A stretch of 64,000 nt of DNA from Scilla litardierei (GCA_030789695.1 CM061136.1:131726648-131790647), one strand, 5' to 3'; counted from the stretch's first letter, positions 22,673 through 35,766 are shown. Translations and numbers: made by a program. The notes: generated by a model not told the origin, from the letters alone.

Positions 22673-25600
22673 ATGACGCGACCTCCCTCATCTCGGCGAA
22701 AGGAGAACGAGGCCCTGACGCGGGGCGACAGGGCCCGCCATCATTGGCAAGAATGGGCACGGGCCCGGCGCGAGGAGGATAGTGGGGAATGGGCCGGGAA
22801 GCCCTCCCCTTCCCCACCGGTCGGGAGGCCGAGTGCGTCCGTAACAGCGCGCAGCTCGGACGTAGCTTTGGTTGTGTCAGTGGTCATAGACACTACCGTG
22901 GTACGACGGCTGCTTGTCGACACCGGCAGCTCTTGTGACGTCCTCTTTATGTCAACCCTGGAAAAGATGGGGCGGCGGAAAGAAGACTTACGACCTCGCT
23001 CGAGTCCCGTGGTTGGATTCACGGGTCACTCCACCCCCATCATCGGCACAATCCATCTCCCGGTAACGCTCGGAGACGCCCCGGACTCGGTGACCCTGGC
23101 GGTGGAATTCATCGTATTGGGGGTCGGGTCGGAATACAATGGGATCATCGGCCGACCCCTACTCAACGCCGTCGGTGCGGTAGTCTCGACCCTCCATCAG
23201 ACTATCAAGTTCCGAACGCCGGGGGGGATAGGGCAAGTCGAAGGCGACGCGAGGAGACCGAGTACCTGCTATCAACTGGCGGAGGAAGGTCCCGAGGATC
23301 GTCTAGCCGACCGGATGGCCGCGCTCGACTTGAGGAGTGGGCCTAGGCCCGCCCCTGCGGAGGAGCAGGAGCAAATCCCGGTCACAGACATCGAGGGCCG
23401 GTTCGTCTCGATCGGGAGAGGGCTGGGCCAAGACCTGAGGGATCAGCTGATCGAATGCCTGGAGGCGAACCTGGACATCTTTGCTTGGTCACCGGAAGAC
23501 ATGCCCGGCGTAGACCCCCAGGTGATCGTCCACCAGATCAACGCCGACCCCAACTTCAAGCCGGTTAGGCAGAAGAAGCGCAACCTGGGCGGCGAGAAGA
23601 TGAAGGCCGCCTCCGAGGAAGTGGAGCGTCTCCTTGATGCCGGCTTCATACGAGAGGTCTGGTACCCGGAGTTGCTGTCGAACGTGGTGATGGTCAAGAA
23701 ACCCAACGGGAAGTGGCGAATGTGCGTGGACTTCAGTGACCTCAACAAGGCCTGCCCCAAGGACAGCTACCCCCTGCCGCGCATCGACCACCTGGTGGAC
23801 AACGCCTCGGGGTACGAGATGCTAAGCTTCATGGACGCTTACTCCGGATATAATCAAGTCCAGATGGACCCCCGGGACGAAGAGATGACAGCCTTCACGA
23901 CGGACCGAGGAACTTACTGCTACAAGAAGATGCCCTTTGGTTTGAAGAACGTGGGGGCCACCTACCAGAGAATGGTCAACAAGGTTTTCAGCTCCCAGAT
24001 CGGGAGGAACCTGGAAGTCTACGTCGACGACATGCTTGTCAAGTCAAGACGACCGGAAGACCACATCGCCGACTTGCGGGAGACCTTCGAGCGGTTGCGG
24101 CGGCACCACATTCGGCTCAACCCCGCGAAGTGCACGTTCGGGGTAAGATCTGGCAAATTCTTGGGATTTATGATAACTAACCGTGGCATTGAAGCTAATC
24201 CCGACAAGATCGAGGCGCTGATCAACATGCACGAGCCGACGACGATCAAAGAGCTACAGAGGCTGAACGGGCGCATCGCAGCCTTGGGGCGATTCCTTTC
24301 CAAATCAGCGGAAAGATCGCTCCCCTTCTTCAAGGTCCTAAGGAAAGCGATCGCGGTACCTCCAGACAATAGGAAGACGATACTTTGGGACGAAGACTGC
24401 TCCAGGGCGTTCGGAGACCTCAAAGAGTATCTCCGCAGCCCACCACTCCTGTCCAAACCACAGGAAGGGGAGTCGCTGAGCCTTTACCTGGCGTGCGCGG
24501 AGGAAGCTGTGAGTTCGGTGCTGATCCGGTAGGACGGTGGGGTGCAATGGCCGGTATATTACACGAGCCGGGTCTTGAAGGGGGCGGAGATGCGATACAC
24601 GCCCATGGAGAAACTGGCGTACGCCCTCGTCCTCTCAGCACGAAGGCTCCGACCCTATTTCCAGGCCCACACCATACTGATCCTGACCGACTCGCAACTG
24701 GAGCAGAACCTCAAGAGATTCGATCGAATGGGAAGGATGCTAAACTGGGGAGTGGAACTTAGCGAGTTCGACCTCCGATTCAAACCGCGCATGGCCATCA
24801 AAGGGCAGGCCCTGGCCGACTTCATCGCCGAGTGCACAACGGAATGAAATGGCCCCCCGGAGGAAGAAGGCCCTGCGACGGTAATTGCTCAACCCATGTC
24901 CTTTCTTTTGGCTGACCACTTTCAGCCAGGGGATCCAGGAGCATGGATAGTCCATGTGGACGGGTCGGCCACACAGTCAGGAGGCGGGGCCGGAATTGCA
25001 ATCTGATCTCCAGAAGGGAACATTGTGGAATACGCGTTGCGGTTCGAATTCCCAGCCACAAACAACGTGGCGGAATACGAAGCAGTGATCAACGGCCTGA
25101 GGCTGGCCCTGGAGCTCGGGGCTGAGTCCGTCCGCCTCCTCAGCGATTCGAAGCTCATTGTCAACCAACTCTTGGGGAGTTACGAGGCACGGGAGGAGGC
25201 GATGTATAGATATCTCCCTGTCGCCAGAGCGGCGATGTCCAAGTTCAAGGACGTGGAAGTCTTGCACCTCCCGCGATCAGAGAATGTGCGGGCAGATGCG
25301 TTGTCGAAGCTGGCCTCGTCCTCGCCAAAGGAACTGGGCCGCACCATCTACGTGGAGAACCTGCAGTCCCCCAGCACGGAGGAGCACGAGGTGATGGCGA
25401 TCGACCAAGAACCCACCTGGATGGACCCGATCATCCGGTACCTCACTCATGGAGAGGTACCGACCGATGGGGACGAACGCCGAACCCTGGAGAGAAAGGC
25501 GCTCCGATACGTGATCCATGAAGGGGCGCTCTACCGGAGACGCTGGACCAAGACGGACGTCCTCCCATACCTGAAGTGCATCGGACCGCAGGAAGCTGAC

Positions 25601-26633
25601 TACGTCCTACGGGAGGTTCACGACAGGATCTGCGGGAATCACCACGGGGGCAAGGTAGTCGCCCAGAAGATCTTGAGGCAGGGATACTACTGGCCAACCC
25701 TGACCCAAGTGCAGCAAGCTACGTCCAAAAATGCCAAGAATGCCAGAGGTATGCCCACCACATCTCGACACCCCCGTCAGAGCTCATTCCTATCGTGAGC
25801 CCCATCCCATTTGCGAAATGGGGGCTCGACATCCTCGGACCGTTTAAACCGGGACGAGGGCAGCGGAAGTACCTGATTGTGGCGGTAGACTACTTCACCA
25901 AGTGGGTCGAGGCCGAGCCAGCTTCGTGTGGAATTCCATCATCTCCAGATTCGGAGTGCCACGGGCCATCGTCACGGACAACGGGAAGCAGTTCGACTCC
26001 GCAGGGTTTAAAGATTTTTGCGAGGAATGGGGAATCAAGCTTCTCTTCGCCTCTGTAGCGCACCCCCAGACCAACTGAATGGCGGAAGCGGCCAACAAGT
26101 GCATCATAGAGCCCCTCCAGAAGAAAGTGAAAGACGCCGAAGGGAGCTGGCCAGAAGAGCTCCCCGGGATACTCTGGTCATACCGGACGACCCACAAGGA
26201 GGCCACTGGCGAGACCCCGTTCATGCTCACCTATGGGGCCGAGGCGGTGGTACCGGTTGAGTTGGGTGAAGAATCTCTCCGCCTCAAATACTTTGACGAA
26301 GATAGGAACTCGCAGGGTCTGGAGCTCAGTCTGGAGCTCCTCGACGAGCGACGGGAGCAGGCATTGGCCACCATCATCCGCCAGAAGCAGAAGGTGGCCC
26401 GATACTACAACGCTCGGGTACGGGGAAGAAGCTTCCACCTCGGGGACCTGGTCCTCCGGAAAGCGGGCTTCAACACCGATACCGCTCGCAAAGGGAAGCT
26501 CGCGGCTAGGTGGGAGGGACCCTACAAAGTCGTCGAGGTCCTCGGACCCGCAGCCTACCGACTAGCCGATATGGAGGGGAGGATTCTCACTCACACTTGG
26601 AATACAGAACATTTACGCAAGTACTTTCAGTAA
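22673..26633 (+). pseudogene. Tat pol, copy 2; protease-RT part open for 619 codons
   Basis: From the ATG at 22673 the frame is open through protease (DTGSS at about codon 83) and RT (YVDD at about codon 450) to a TAG at 24530-24532. The same frame continues with RNase H, then TGA at 24845-24847, the archaeal-like RNase H with TGA at 25004-25006 inside it, and integrase with the shared one-base loss (near 25709) and core deletion (near 25921). A TGA at 26076-26078 is private to this copy. No gag is present. Because the five major lesions are common to both copies they predate the tandem duplication or were present in the source element. Confidence 0.9.
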
Positions 26634-26731
26634 ATGTATCATTTCCTATGAAATAAATTTATTTTAAATTCATTCCTTTCCAGATAAAGCTAAAAGATAT
26701 ACAGGAAGAGGCCGATGGGCATTCCCCTCCC

Positions 26732-28866
26732 TCATTCTTCTCCAGGGGCACCGGTGGAGCCACAGGCTGGCGGTCCACTAGGGTCTTTCCCCACACTCTG
26801 TTCGGCGTCAGGGTACATCCGGAGAGCCTCGAAGTTGACCCCCGAGAGCGGGAACTTCAGTTGGATCTCGGACTGACACCGGGCGAAGCCCTTCTCGAAC
26901 GCATTCGACAAGGCAGTCTCCACGAAGGAGGTGGCATACTCCGCCACGGCATCCTCAGTGATCCGGGCCGGATCCACCTCCTCGAGCCCACGCATCCGGG
27001 CCTCTAAGGTCTCAATCTGGCGTTGGTGCTCCGCCCTCTCCTTCTCGATCTCTCGGGACCTCTCGCCAAGTTGAGCAAGGAGGACCCTCGCCTGCTCCTC
27101 CGCCGCTTCAAGACGATCGGAGAGCTCCAAGGTTTCGGAGGCAACAGCGGGGACGGGGGTCTGCTCGACTCCCCCAGACGCGTCGACGCCACTCAAGACC
27201 TCGGCGACCCGCGCCTCGGCCTCCGAATTTGCAGTCAGAGCCAAGGCCCTCTCCCGGTCCGCATCCTCTAGAGCAGAGGACAACTCAGTTATGCGGGACT
27301 GCAAAGATTGGACCCGCGCCTCCTCTAGCTGACTTGCCTCCCCCTCCTCGCCAGGGGTCTCAGTGCCTCGCCCGGCATCGGATTTGGCTTTGGGAAGCGC
27401 CACGAATTGACGCCTCATTGAGAGACCGACCGAGGACAACTGCACCAAGGCAACGAAGGTAAGACAGCGAAAGCGGCTGGAGGAAGAGAGGACGGGCAGA
27501 GACACTCTACCTGTTGGCCAGCCTGAATCACGAAGGTGGCCAAACAGTCGCCCCTGACTCCGTCCAACGCCACCTGATCGGGAGGGAGACAACTGTTCTC
27601 GGCCACTCGAGCGGCGGCTCCACGGCTCGAAAACACCGACTCCTTCTCCCCCACAGGGAAGCGGGGAAGAAGAAGACCCTCCCCCGACGAAGGAAACTCG
27701 CCAGGAGTAGAGCGGAACGCGCCAAGATACCGATCGTAGGCATCAGGGAGAGAGCCGTCCGGGAGAGGTGAAGGGCCGACCCACGGCCATGTGACCTCAA
27801 CAGGGGCAGGTTGAGGTTGATCAGCAGGCCGTGGGGCATCAACCCCCTCAATCCCCTCACGGATCCTCTTAGAAGGCCCCAGCAAGGGGAGAGAGGGGGA
27901 CGGCGCCCTCTTCCTTTTGGAGCCTCCTGTCGCGGCCACGACCCGCTGCTTCTTCCGGACCTCCAGCACATGATCCCTTCGGCGCAGATCCGTATCGGGG
28001 ACCTGCACGTGAGTGCTGGCGGGAGAAGGACCAGGGGGAAATCCACCTGCACTCAAAGGAGAAATGAGAGACCAAGCAGAGCCCAGGCAACCTCGAATGG
28101 CGAATACCCAGAAGAACTTACCCAGGGGCCACACCGTCTTACGCAAGTTATGGTCACTAAGAAGGACGTCAATCGAGCGCTCCCTCGCAGGAATCGCCAG
28201 CATGTCCTTCGCCATCTGCCGCTCGGCGACCGTCGGCTCACCCAGATCGAGGATGACTGCTCCGGCCGCCTCCCACCGAACCGGGAAGGGTACACTCGAC
28301 GGGAACGTGACAAACACATATTCCCCCTTCCAGCATTTCAAGGAGCTCGGCAACCCCAACACCAGGGTCATCTTCGGGCGGGAGCTGATGTAAATCCACG
28401 CCCCTGATTGGTGGTGGCTCAGCCGGTAGAACTGGGCAAAGAGACGAAGAGAGGGCACCACTCCCCTCAGCATGCAGACAACAATGAACCCGACGAGGAG
28501 CCCGACGGCGTTGGGAAAGAATTGACACAGGCACACGTTGTGGGCCTGAAGGAATTCAACGACAAAAGGATGGAGCGGGAAACGAAGCCCGAAGCGGAAA
28601 CACTTCTCGTATACTCCGACCTCGTTGGAGCCAGGAAGGCAGACCCGCTCGTCAGCCCCGGGGGCACGAGCCGAGTAGGGCGGAAGCAGATAGGCGGAGC
28701 GCAGACTTCCGATGGCGGTGGCACAGATCGACGAAGGCCACGACAAGACCTCTGTGGGCACCCCAGAAAGATCGCCCCCGTGCCGACGGATCGCCGAAGG
28801 AGGGCTACCAGCCAGAGCGGCATCGCGCTCCGGACGACCCGAACCCGTGGCAGAGGAAGAAGACAT
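26732..28866 (-). CDS. Antisense two-exon ORF of Tat, copy 2, intact (putative gypsy-type transposon protein)
   Basis: Exon 1 runs 28866 to 27511 and exon 2 runs 27439 to 26732, joined in phase 0 across a 71-bp intron, giving about 687 residues. The frame is open further up to a stop near 28940, but the first ATG is at 28866. The N-terminal third (about residues 85-200) contains FRFGLRFPLHPF, NAVGLLVGFIV and LGLPSSLKCWKG, the signature of the Pfam 'putative gypsy type transposon' family (PF04195). The middle is basic and proline-rich (GGSKRKRAPS, a possible nuclear signal). Exon 2 is a long Glu/Ala/Leu/Arg-rich coiled coil. Antisense extra ORFs 3' of pol are known in Tat elements; their role is not established. 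It is open here while the pol beside it is broken. Confidence 0.75.
27440..27510 (-). other. Predicted intron of antisense ORF, copy 2
   Basis: 71 bp, GT at 27510-27509 and AG at 27441-27440 on the minus strand, with a pyrimidine-rich stretch before the acceptor. Without splicing exon 1 would end about 30 codons later and the coiled coil would have no start. Confidence 0.65.
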
Positions 28867-29176
28867 GAGGCAGAGCAGAGGAAGAATAGGGATCAGCGCA
28901 AAGAAGAAGACGGCGAGATGGCGGCTCACGAACCCCTCGGTTTCTCAACTTAAGACGATCCCGCGAACGGTGAGGATAAGCTTGCCGCTACACGTGGCAA
29001 CATCAGAGGACCGACGGCGCTTCGGAGCCCGCGCCTTAAAAATATCGAACAGGCCAACTCATGATGACGACTAATAAATGAGTCGGCATCGACTGGCGAG
29101 CTTGTCAAATTCGGTAGAAGTCGCATCGGCCGAGCCGAATCGGCCAAGGCCGACCGACCCGACCGATGGGGGCAAT

Positions 29177-30138
29177 TGTTACGCCTATTTGACCGAGACC
29201 CAAAAGACACGAGCCCAGGAGCCCGGCTGCAGACCGAGAGCCCATCTGCGCCTTCAAGCCCATTCTACAAGGCCCAATAAGGGGCCCTCTCGAATGTCGA
29301 TCCGACCCGGCCCCGATAACCCGCTGGTCACTCGCCCACTCCTGCGATAACCGCTCCCCCGATCGCGCGACCACTAAATGGCGATAATGGGGAGGTGCTG
29401 GCATGGCGCAGGAGGCGGCGGCGGAAGGGCGGATTGAGGGAGCACGATTGAGGGCGGGCGAGGGACGTGGGCCAGAGGCACTCACACGGGAGCTCTTTAA
29501 AAGGGCTAGGAGGACGACGAAGCGAGGGACGGCATCTCAGGTATCTAAAGCCTAAGGTACTCCATCAACGACCTAGTTCCTCCTTTCCATCTCCTTCCTC
29601 CCCCGCTCGCGCCGTGAGACGTCGTTCCGATCTCCTCACGAGTCGAACCGTCTCCGCCGGGCCTCCTCTTTCAGATCTCTGTCTGACTTAGGCATCGGAG
29701 GGGATTTGGCCGGAACCAAGGTCCGGCCCCCTGACGAGCGTTCTCGTCTACGCAGGAGGACATCTGATCAACGGGCCGAGGCTCCCCCTCGCCCCTCGCC
29801 GACCGCACACCCAGCTGGACGAGTGAGGCTCCCCTTCATCGTCCGACCGCCGAGGCCGAGCACGTCCCACCGAGGCCGAGCGTCTCGCTCGGGGCCGAGG
29901 CTTCCCCTCGCCCTTCGCCGACCACGCATCTAGCTGGGCGACCGAGGCTACCCCTCGTCGTCCTACCTCCGAGTCCGTGCGCAACCGTCCGAGGCCGAGC
30001 GTCTCAACCAGGGCCGAGGCTCCCCCTCGCCCCATCTGCACCGACTCGAAGCCCCCGAGGGACCCAAGCGGGCCCCTTGACCACGTTGACCGGGTTGTCC
30101 ACGGTCAACGCTTTGTAGTGAGAAAACACTCTGAAACA
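29177..30138 (+). repeat. Tat LTR 3 (3' outer)
   Basis: Ends CTGAAACA followed by the target duplication CTTCT. It is 962 bp, the same length as LTR 2. Confidence 0.92.
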
Positions 30139-30143
30139 CTTCT

Positions 30144-32092
30144 TCTTAGTGAAAACAAAAGTTTACCCGAAATTCCATCTTATTTTTGCTCAAAATAAAA
30201 TTTCACTTTATTATAAATAGTTATATTTATAAAATTCAATCTTAAAAATCCAAAAAATAACAAAAAATGCAAAATAAATTTTATCTCCTTAAAAATAAAA
30301 TAAAATTTTCATTCTCTATAATTTTGAAAATACTAATTTTTGTATTATGATTTGCACACATCCTTGAATTAGTTGAATGGGTAAACATGGAATTTATAAC
30401 ATTTATTGTGTGGTCGCTTTCAATTGCAATCACCACAACAAACATATCAAAAATATTCATATAGGTTTGATATTATAAAACAAGATATCATAGACTATTA
30501 GACTTAAGAACCCCTAGATTTGCCCAACATGATGTGACCACATTTAATTGATCAAATCTTGTAAAGTGTAACTCGACTGAAAGCTATATGTACCCACATG
30601 CTTGACTATGCTTTATTCATTTTGCATCTAGTAGTTGGTTTATGTTGGCATTTACTCACAGATGCTTCCTAGGTTAGGGGCCCTTAGATGCCAAATTTGA
30701 GCCATGATGCTAGCTGTTAATGCTAGCCATCACTGAGTTCTGGTGTATCATTTCGATGACACCATATTGTATTGGCATGCTTCTATGTGGATTGTGCCTT
30801 AGTATTGTTATTCCCATTAACAGTCTCAGCAGCATGTTCAAAGGCATAGCCAATATATCTAATTGGCTTAATATTCATCCTTTCTAACCTCAATTCCCTT
30901 GAAGGGGATTGCTATATAATGAGGAAGAAACAATGTCACTTGTGAAAAGTTCTCAGTTAGTTTCAAATGTCCCCTTCTCAGATGGCCATAAAACTAAAAC
31001 TAAGTTGTTTTTTGTTGGACTAATGAACTGTAGACGAGTTCCATTCATTTGTTCAGAGATTGTCACTTATTATTTTTATATTCAACTAATCTCATCATTA
31101 TATTCATCAAATCTATCTCCAAGCCTACCCATGGCATCATTTAACAATTTAATAAATTCAGTCAGCACTTATAGACGTAAAATTTCACCCATATCAAAAT
31201 CATGGGGTTTATATGTCGAACACGATTGCCGCTGGTATCTTCCTGCTAATTTAAAAGTCTCCCAGAATAGAATGGATGCAGGAGATGTGTGGATTCAATG
31301 CTCCTCTCAAAGAGGTCATCATCACAGAAGGGGGTTTGAAAGCCACAAGAGAAAATGATATTAAAATTAAGCCTTTCTAGTGTAGCATGCTATAAAAATA
31401 TCATGCAATATAAAATAATCAAAAGAGAAGAAATGTATTAGCCGTCAGCCAATAAGGAAGGGAGAATATGATCATGAGTACATGTAGCGATCATATTCAG
31501 GCCTTCGGTAGATTGTATACACAAAATACAGGAAAAGCGTGTTGAAATGTAAAATAAAGATAGGTCAAAGTACAAGTTTTAGTGCTAGGAAATATAAAGA
31601 GGGGTTAAGAAATCTTAGTCTTATTGATGTATGGGATATAGAAGAAGCTTTGATGGTAGAAAACAACTCCGATTACTTAGCAAGCGAACCCTAACAGAGA
31701 ACATCTTCTTGGACAAGGATCGAACATCAAGCAACACCTTGCATACTCTAAAAATTGCTTTTTTGTCATCTATAACCTATCACAATCTTCTTAGAGGGAA
31801 TGATTTTTATCTCTATTTATAAGCAAGACAGGGAAAAGTGCAGTTTAAATGCTCAAAAGGATGGATGACTAAATGATACGGGGTGGCAGTGGTCAACTCG
31901 CATTGGCTGGCATTCAGGCATTAGAGCCATTGAACGGTTGTTCCAGAGCCATATAACTACCGAGATCTGGCAATTACACATAACTAAGATAGTTATGATA
32001 GAGATGTCCAGCCTTTATAATTCTGCCATTACCATTGGATTAGATGGATGTGAAGGAACCATCTGTACACCTTAGTGGGCCTATCAGATGAG
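30144..32092. other. AT-rich non-coding DNA, nothing recognised
   Basis: Continuation of the DNA interrupted at 14133. A 149-codon frame (30909-31358) has no family signature I recognise and sits in AT-rich sequence; I do not support it as a gene. Confidence 0.5.
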
Positions 32093-32097
32093 GTAAA

Positions 32098-32952
32098 TGA
32101 TAGATCGTCGTTATACAGGCCTCGCAGCCAAGAAAACCCCATAGCTTCGGTCCAGCAGCTCAAAGGCCGACAGTTTCTTCTTTTAAGACGACAGCCCGGA
32201 TTGACCATTGGGCTCCATCATTTATAGTGCCAGAATGAAGGCATTCAATGACCAACCGTTAGCTCAACATCAATGTCGATAGCACAACAACGATAAATGC
32301 TTGGACAGTACCCTCTAAGCATTAATCCGCATATAAGTAGCCTCTCTCAGACGATGGGAGAAGAGGAAATTCACACACACTCTCTCGGATAACTTCTAAG
32401 GACCAGGTACTCCTACACTCAGGATCTGCTCCGACCTAAACTTCTACATTTCCTCCATAGTTCGATGTGATAACTATCGGTTGATCTCCCAACAGATCGG
32501 CCATAGTTACCACAAGCATCCTTTTATCAACTACTGACTTAAGCATCGGAGCGGATTAGGTCAGGCCCCAGATCTGACCCTCCCTAATGAGCTCTTCACA
32601 GTGCAGGAAGCTGAAGGTAACCCAAAAACAGCACGGATTTGGCTGCCATAGCCCAGACCAGACCCCGATAGTGCGTACCTGGTGTAGATAGCTCGGACCC
32701 TGATAGCTTGGATCAAGGCGTGTTCAACCCAGTTTTAGTTTGCCAAGTATCTAATCTATGTTCAGCGTCATCCCCCACGAAGCCACTGCAACATCAGCCC
32801 CGCCGGGGTCAACCATCATTTATTGACAGATCGAGGCATGTTAGGCCTAGGGTTAGTTTGCCCAATGTCCAGTCAGCCACCAACGTCCTCCTACACCAGC
32901 TATTGCAACCACATCATTATAATTATCAATGGTGAGAAAACACCCACAAACA
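32098..32952 (+). repeat. 5' LTR of the gag-only element
   Basis: 855 bp, from TGATAGATCG to CACAAACA. It pairs with 34910-35761 and differs from it by many substitutions and short indels, suggesting an older insertion than the Tat tandem. Confidence 0.9.
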
Positions 32953-33479
32953 AATGGCACCGTCTTTAGAAATAGGAGTTAATACCCACATCATCGGCCA
33001 CACCGAGGATGACTTGACCCGCCAATCAAGGGCCTGGAAGGCCAATTACTGTAGGGGTGTGAATGCTACGCCACACCCTATGGATCCCAATTGTTCCACT
33101 CATGGAATGCTCGAGCCGTAATTTGTGACTTTGGAGCAGTTCCATGCATTCTCACGAGAGGTAAGCACCAATATTCAAATAATGATTGTCATGATAGAAC
33201 GATTGAAGGGTTCACAGCCACAGCCAACAGTGAGCCCACCAGGCATCTCAACTACAACCGATCTCAGGTGCATGCAGTCCTCACTCGGTGGAGCTGAGGA
33301 CTCTCGCGCTGCTCTAGTTGATGATCGAAAAAATCGCAGCCTTCATCGTAGGTCTCATACAGGACTCTAGAGGAAGGCACGGAGTGACAGCGGCCTCCAC
33401 CATCCAAGCTCTTCCAACAGCTCCTATGTGGAGCAAAATCCCTTAAAGAAGAGAATTACCTCAATCCCGTTGTCGCCTA

Positions 33480-33922
33480 GATTCAAGATGCATGACCTAG
33501 TCAAATATGATGGCTCGGGTGATTTGCGTGAACACATCCAAGATTATAAAGGATTGATAGAGACATAGGGGCCAACGAGACTCCCTCCTCATCGAGCTTT
33601 CTAGACAACTCTACGGAAGGCCGCGAAGGAGTGGTAAACTGGACATCCCAAACGGTCTATTGGGTCATTAAAGAACTTGGCCCAAGCCTTCTGCCAACAA
33701 TTAATGGCAGTGACAAGGATGAAGTGGAGCTCGGACCACCTCTTTACCTTGGGGCATAGAAAGGGAGAGACGTTAAAAAGCTTCCTGAAGCGCTTCAATT
33801 CAGTGAGGCTAAATGTCGAGAGCTGTAGTAACGAGGCTACCATCGTTGCCCTCAAGAAGGGGGTTAGGTGTGAAGACTTGATGAAATATCTGAACCATAG
33901 ACTGCCTCGCAGCTTGGATTAG
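33480..33922 (+). pseudogene. Ty3/gypsy gag (retrotransposon gag domain), broken
   Basis: One frame begins KMHDLVKYDGSGDLREHI, the start of the Tat gag domain (compare the YDG-x-x-D block), then stops at 33568. After a short interruption another stretch (33677-33922) reads LAQAFCQQL, GETLKSFLKRFN and ALKKGV, the second half of the gag fold. In-frame stops at several positions disable it. No zinc knuckle was found after it. Confidence 0.75.
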
Positions 33923-34348
33923 CTCCTTACTAAAGTGAAGTGGTATATGATGGCAAAGGAGGTGTTGGCTACCTATAATGGGGGCACATCCAAAGCCCTA
34001 ACTGAAGCAAATAAAGAAGCTCGTCAGGTCTAAGAGCTTAGCAGAACATATCGTAGACCTCTAGGGGACTTTTAAGGAGAGCATGAAGGCACAGCTCGGC
34101 TCTAACAGCCGACCTAGATCCAATTATCGGTAAAAACAAGTAAACCAAGCAACTTCATGTGCTATTTTCTTTTATGGTTTCTCTTTTTTGCACTTCAAAA
34201 AAGATAACAGCTTACCGAGCTAATATACCCTCGATAAATGTGTTCCAAGAGAGCATTTGATCGGTTATTCCCACTTTACTTTATCTAAAGTGCACAGGTC
34301 CATAGGTCAACCTTAAAAGACATCGTAGGATAGTTGGTTATATGAACA

Positions 34349-34825
34349 GTGGCCACTTCCTCATGGGCCGATCTAGCTACACGATCGTGAATAACTCTCA
34401 AGACCTCACGGGCTGGTCGATTATACGATCATAGGGCCACTCCCTCGTGTGTCGATCTAGCAATACGATTGGGAATAACACCCAAGACCTCGCAGGCTGG
34501 TCGGGTTATACGATCAGGGGACACTCCTTTACAGGCCAATATAGATATACGATCAGGGATATCACTATTAGAAGACCTCGTGGGCTGATCGGCTGTACAA
34601 TCAGGGAAGCCCTCTTGAGATGATCTAGCTATACAATTGAGGATTACTCAAAAGACCTCATAGGTTAGTCGGCTTTACGATCGGGGGACACTCCATTGCG
34701 GGCCAATCTAGCTACACGATCAGAGATTACTATCAGAAGATCTCGTGGGTTGATCTGGCTATACGATCGGAGGACACTCCCTCGTGGGCCAATCTAGATA
34801 TACGATCAGGGATTACTCTCAGCCA
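34349..34825 (+). repeat. Tandem array, about 5.5 units of about 85 bp
   Basis: Each unit contains AATCTAGCTATACGATCAGG, a variable part, AAGACCTCGTGGGCTGATC and GACACTCCCTCGTGGGCC, or close variants. Units are well diverged from each other. The array lies between gag and the 3' LTR of the gag-only element. Confidence 0.85.
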
Positions 34826-34909
34826 ACATCGCCTCAACTTTCAGGTAATGCGTACCACATCACCCGACCTCAACTACTACGATAGTTGAGCTTGGGAGAT
34901 GGGGGCCAT

Positions 34910-35761
34910 TGATACATCGTCATTATCCAGGCAAAGGAGCCCTGAAAACATAGAGCTTCGACCCAGCCGCACAAGGGCCGACTGTTTCTTCATTTAAGAA
35001 GACAGCCCGAAATAATTGTTGGGCTCCGTCATTTATAGCATTAGAATGAAGGCATTCAATGACCAACTGTTAGCTCACCATCAATGTCGAAACAACGATA
35101 AAGGCTCGGATGTTACCCTCAAAGCGTCTCGTTTATAAGTAGCCTCTCGGACGATGGGAGAAGAGGACATTCACACTCTCTCTCTTGGATAACTTCTGAG
35201 AACCAGGCACTCCTACACTCAGGATTTGCTCTTAAATAAACTTCAACATTTTCTCCATAGCTCGGCGCAATGACTATTGGTTGATCTTCCAACAGATCGG
35301 TCATAGTTACCATGAGCCTCATTTGAGTCATTTACTGACTTAAGTATCGAAGTGGATTATGTTAGACACTAGATCTGACCCTCTCTGACAAGCGCTTCAC
35401 GTTGCAAGAAGCTGAAGTAGCCTATAAACAGCTTGGACTTGGCTACCATAGCCTGGACCAGACCCCCGATAGCTTGTACTTGGCAGAGATAGCTCGTACT
35501 TGGCTCCGATAGCTCAGATCGAGGCATGTTCAGCCCAGAGTTAGCTCGCCTAGTATCCAGTCTGCGGTCGACATTTTCCCCACTAAGACACTGCAACATC
35601 AACCCCACTGGGGTTAACCAACATCTATTGACAGATCGAGGCATGTTCGGTTCGAGGTTAGCTCGCCCAAGGTCCAGTCAGCTGCCAACGTCATCCTACG
35701 CCAGCTGCTGCCACCACACCATCATCCAACAACATCAGAGGTGAGAAAACACTCGTAAACA
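34910..35761 (+). repeat. 3' LTR of the gag-only element
   Basis: 852 bp, from TGATACATCG to CGTAAACA, followed by the target duplication GTAAA. Confidence 0.9.
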
Positions 35762-35766
35762 GTAAA

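Larger units (their letters stand above)
14134..30138 (+). mobile_element. Tat-lineage Ty3/gypsy element, tandem form with three LTRs
   Basis: Three near-identical LTRs (14134-15088, 21652-22613, 29177-30138) separate two internal units of equal length (15089-21651 and 22614-29176, each 6,563 bp). CTTCT flanks only the outer ends (14129-14133 and 30139-30143), so there was one insertion event. Tat lineage is inferred from the RT type, the primer site TGGCACCGTCTGTGGG, a second archaeal-like RNase H domain after the first, and an antisense ORF of the putative gypsy-type transposon family 3' of pol. There is no gag. Unequal LTR-LTR exchange is the simplest origin of the tandem. Confidence 0.92.
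32098..35761 (+). mobile_element. Short gag-only Tat-related LTR element (3,664 bp)
   Basis: LTRs at 32098-32952 and 34910-35761 are diverged direct repeats. GTAAA flanks the element (32093-32097 and 35762-35766). A primer site TGGCACCGTCTTTAG starts at 32954 and a purine tract GAGATGGGGGCCAT precedes the right LTR. The internal region of 1,957 bp holds a broken gag and a tandem array and no pol. LTR ends (GTGAGAAAACAC) resemble those of the Tat element at 14134. Confidence 0.9.

Noticed and set aside
30909..31358. 149-codon plus-strand frame
   Set aside because: No family motif, AT-rich surroundings, no support from neighbours. A homology search giving a conserved plant protein would revive it.
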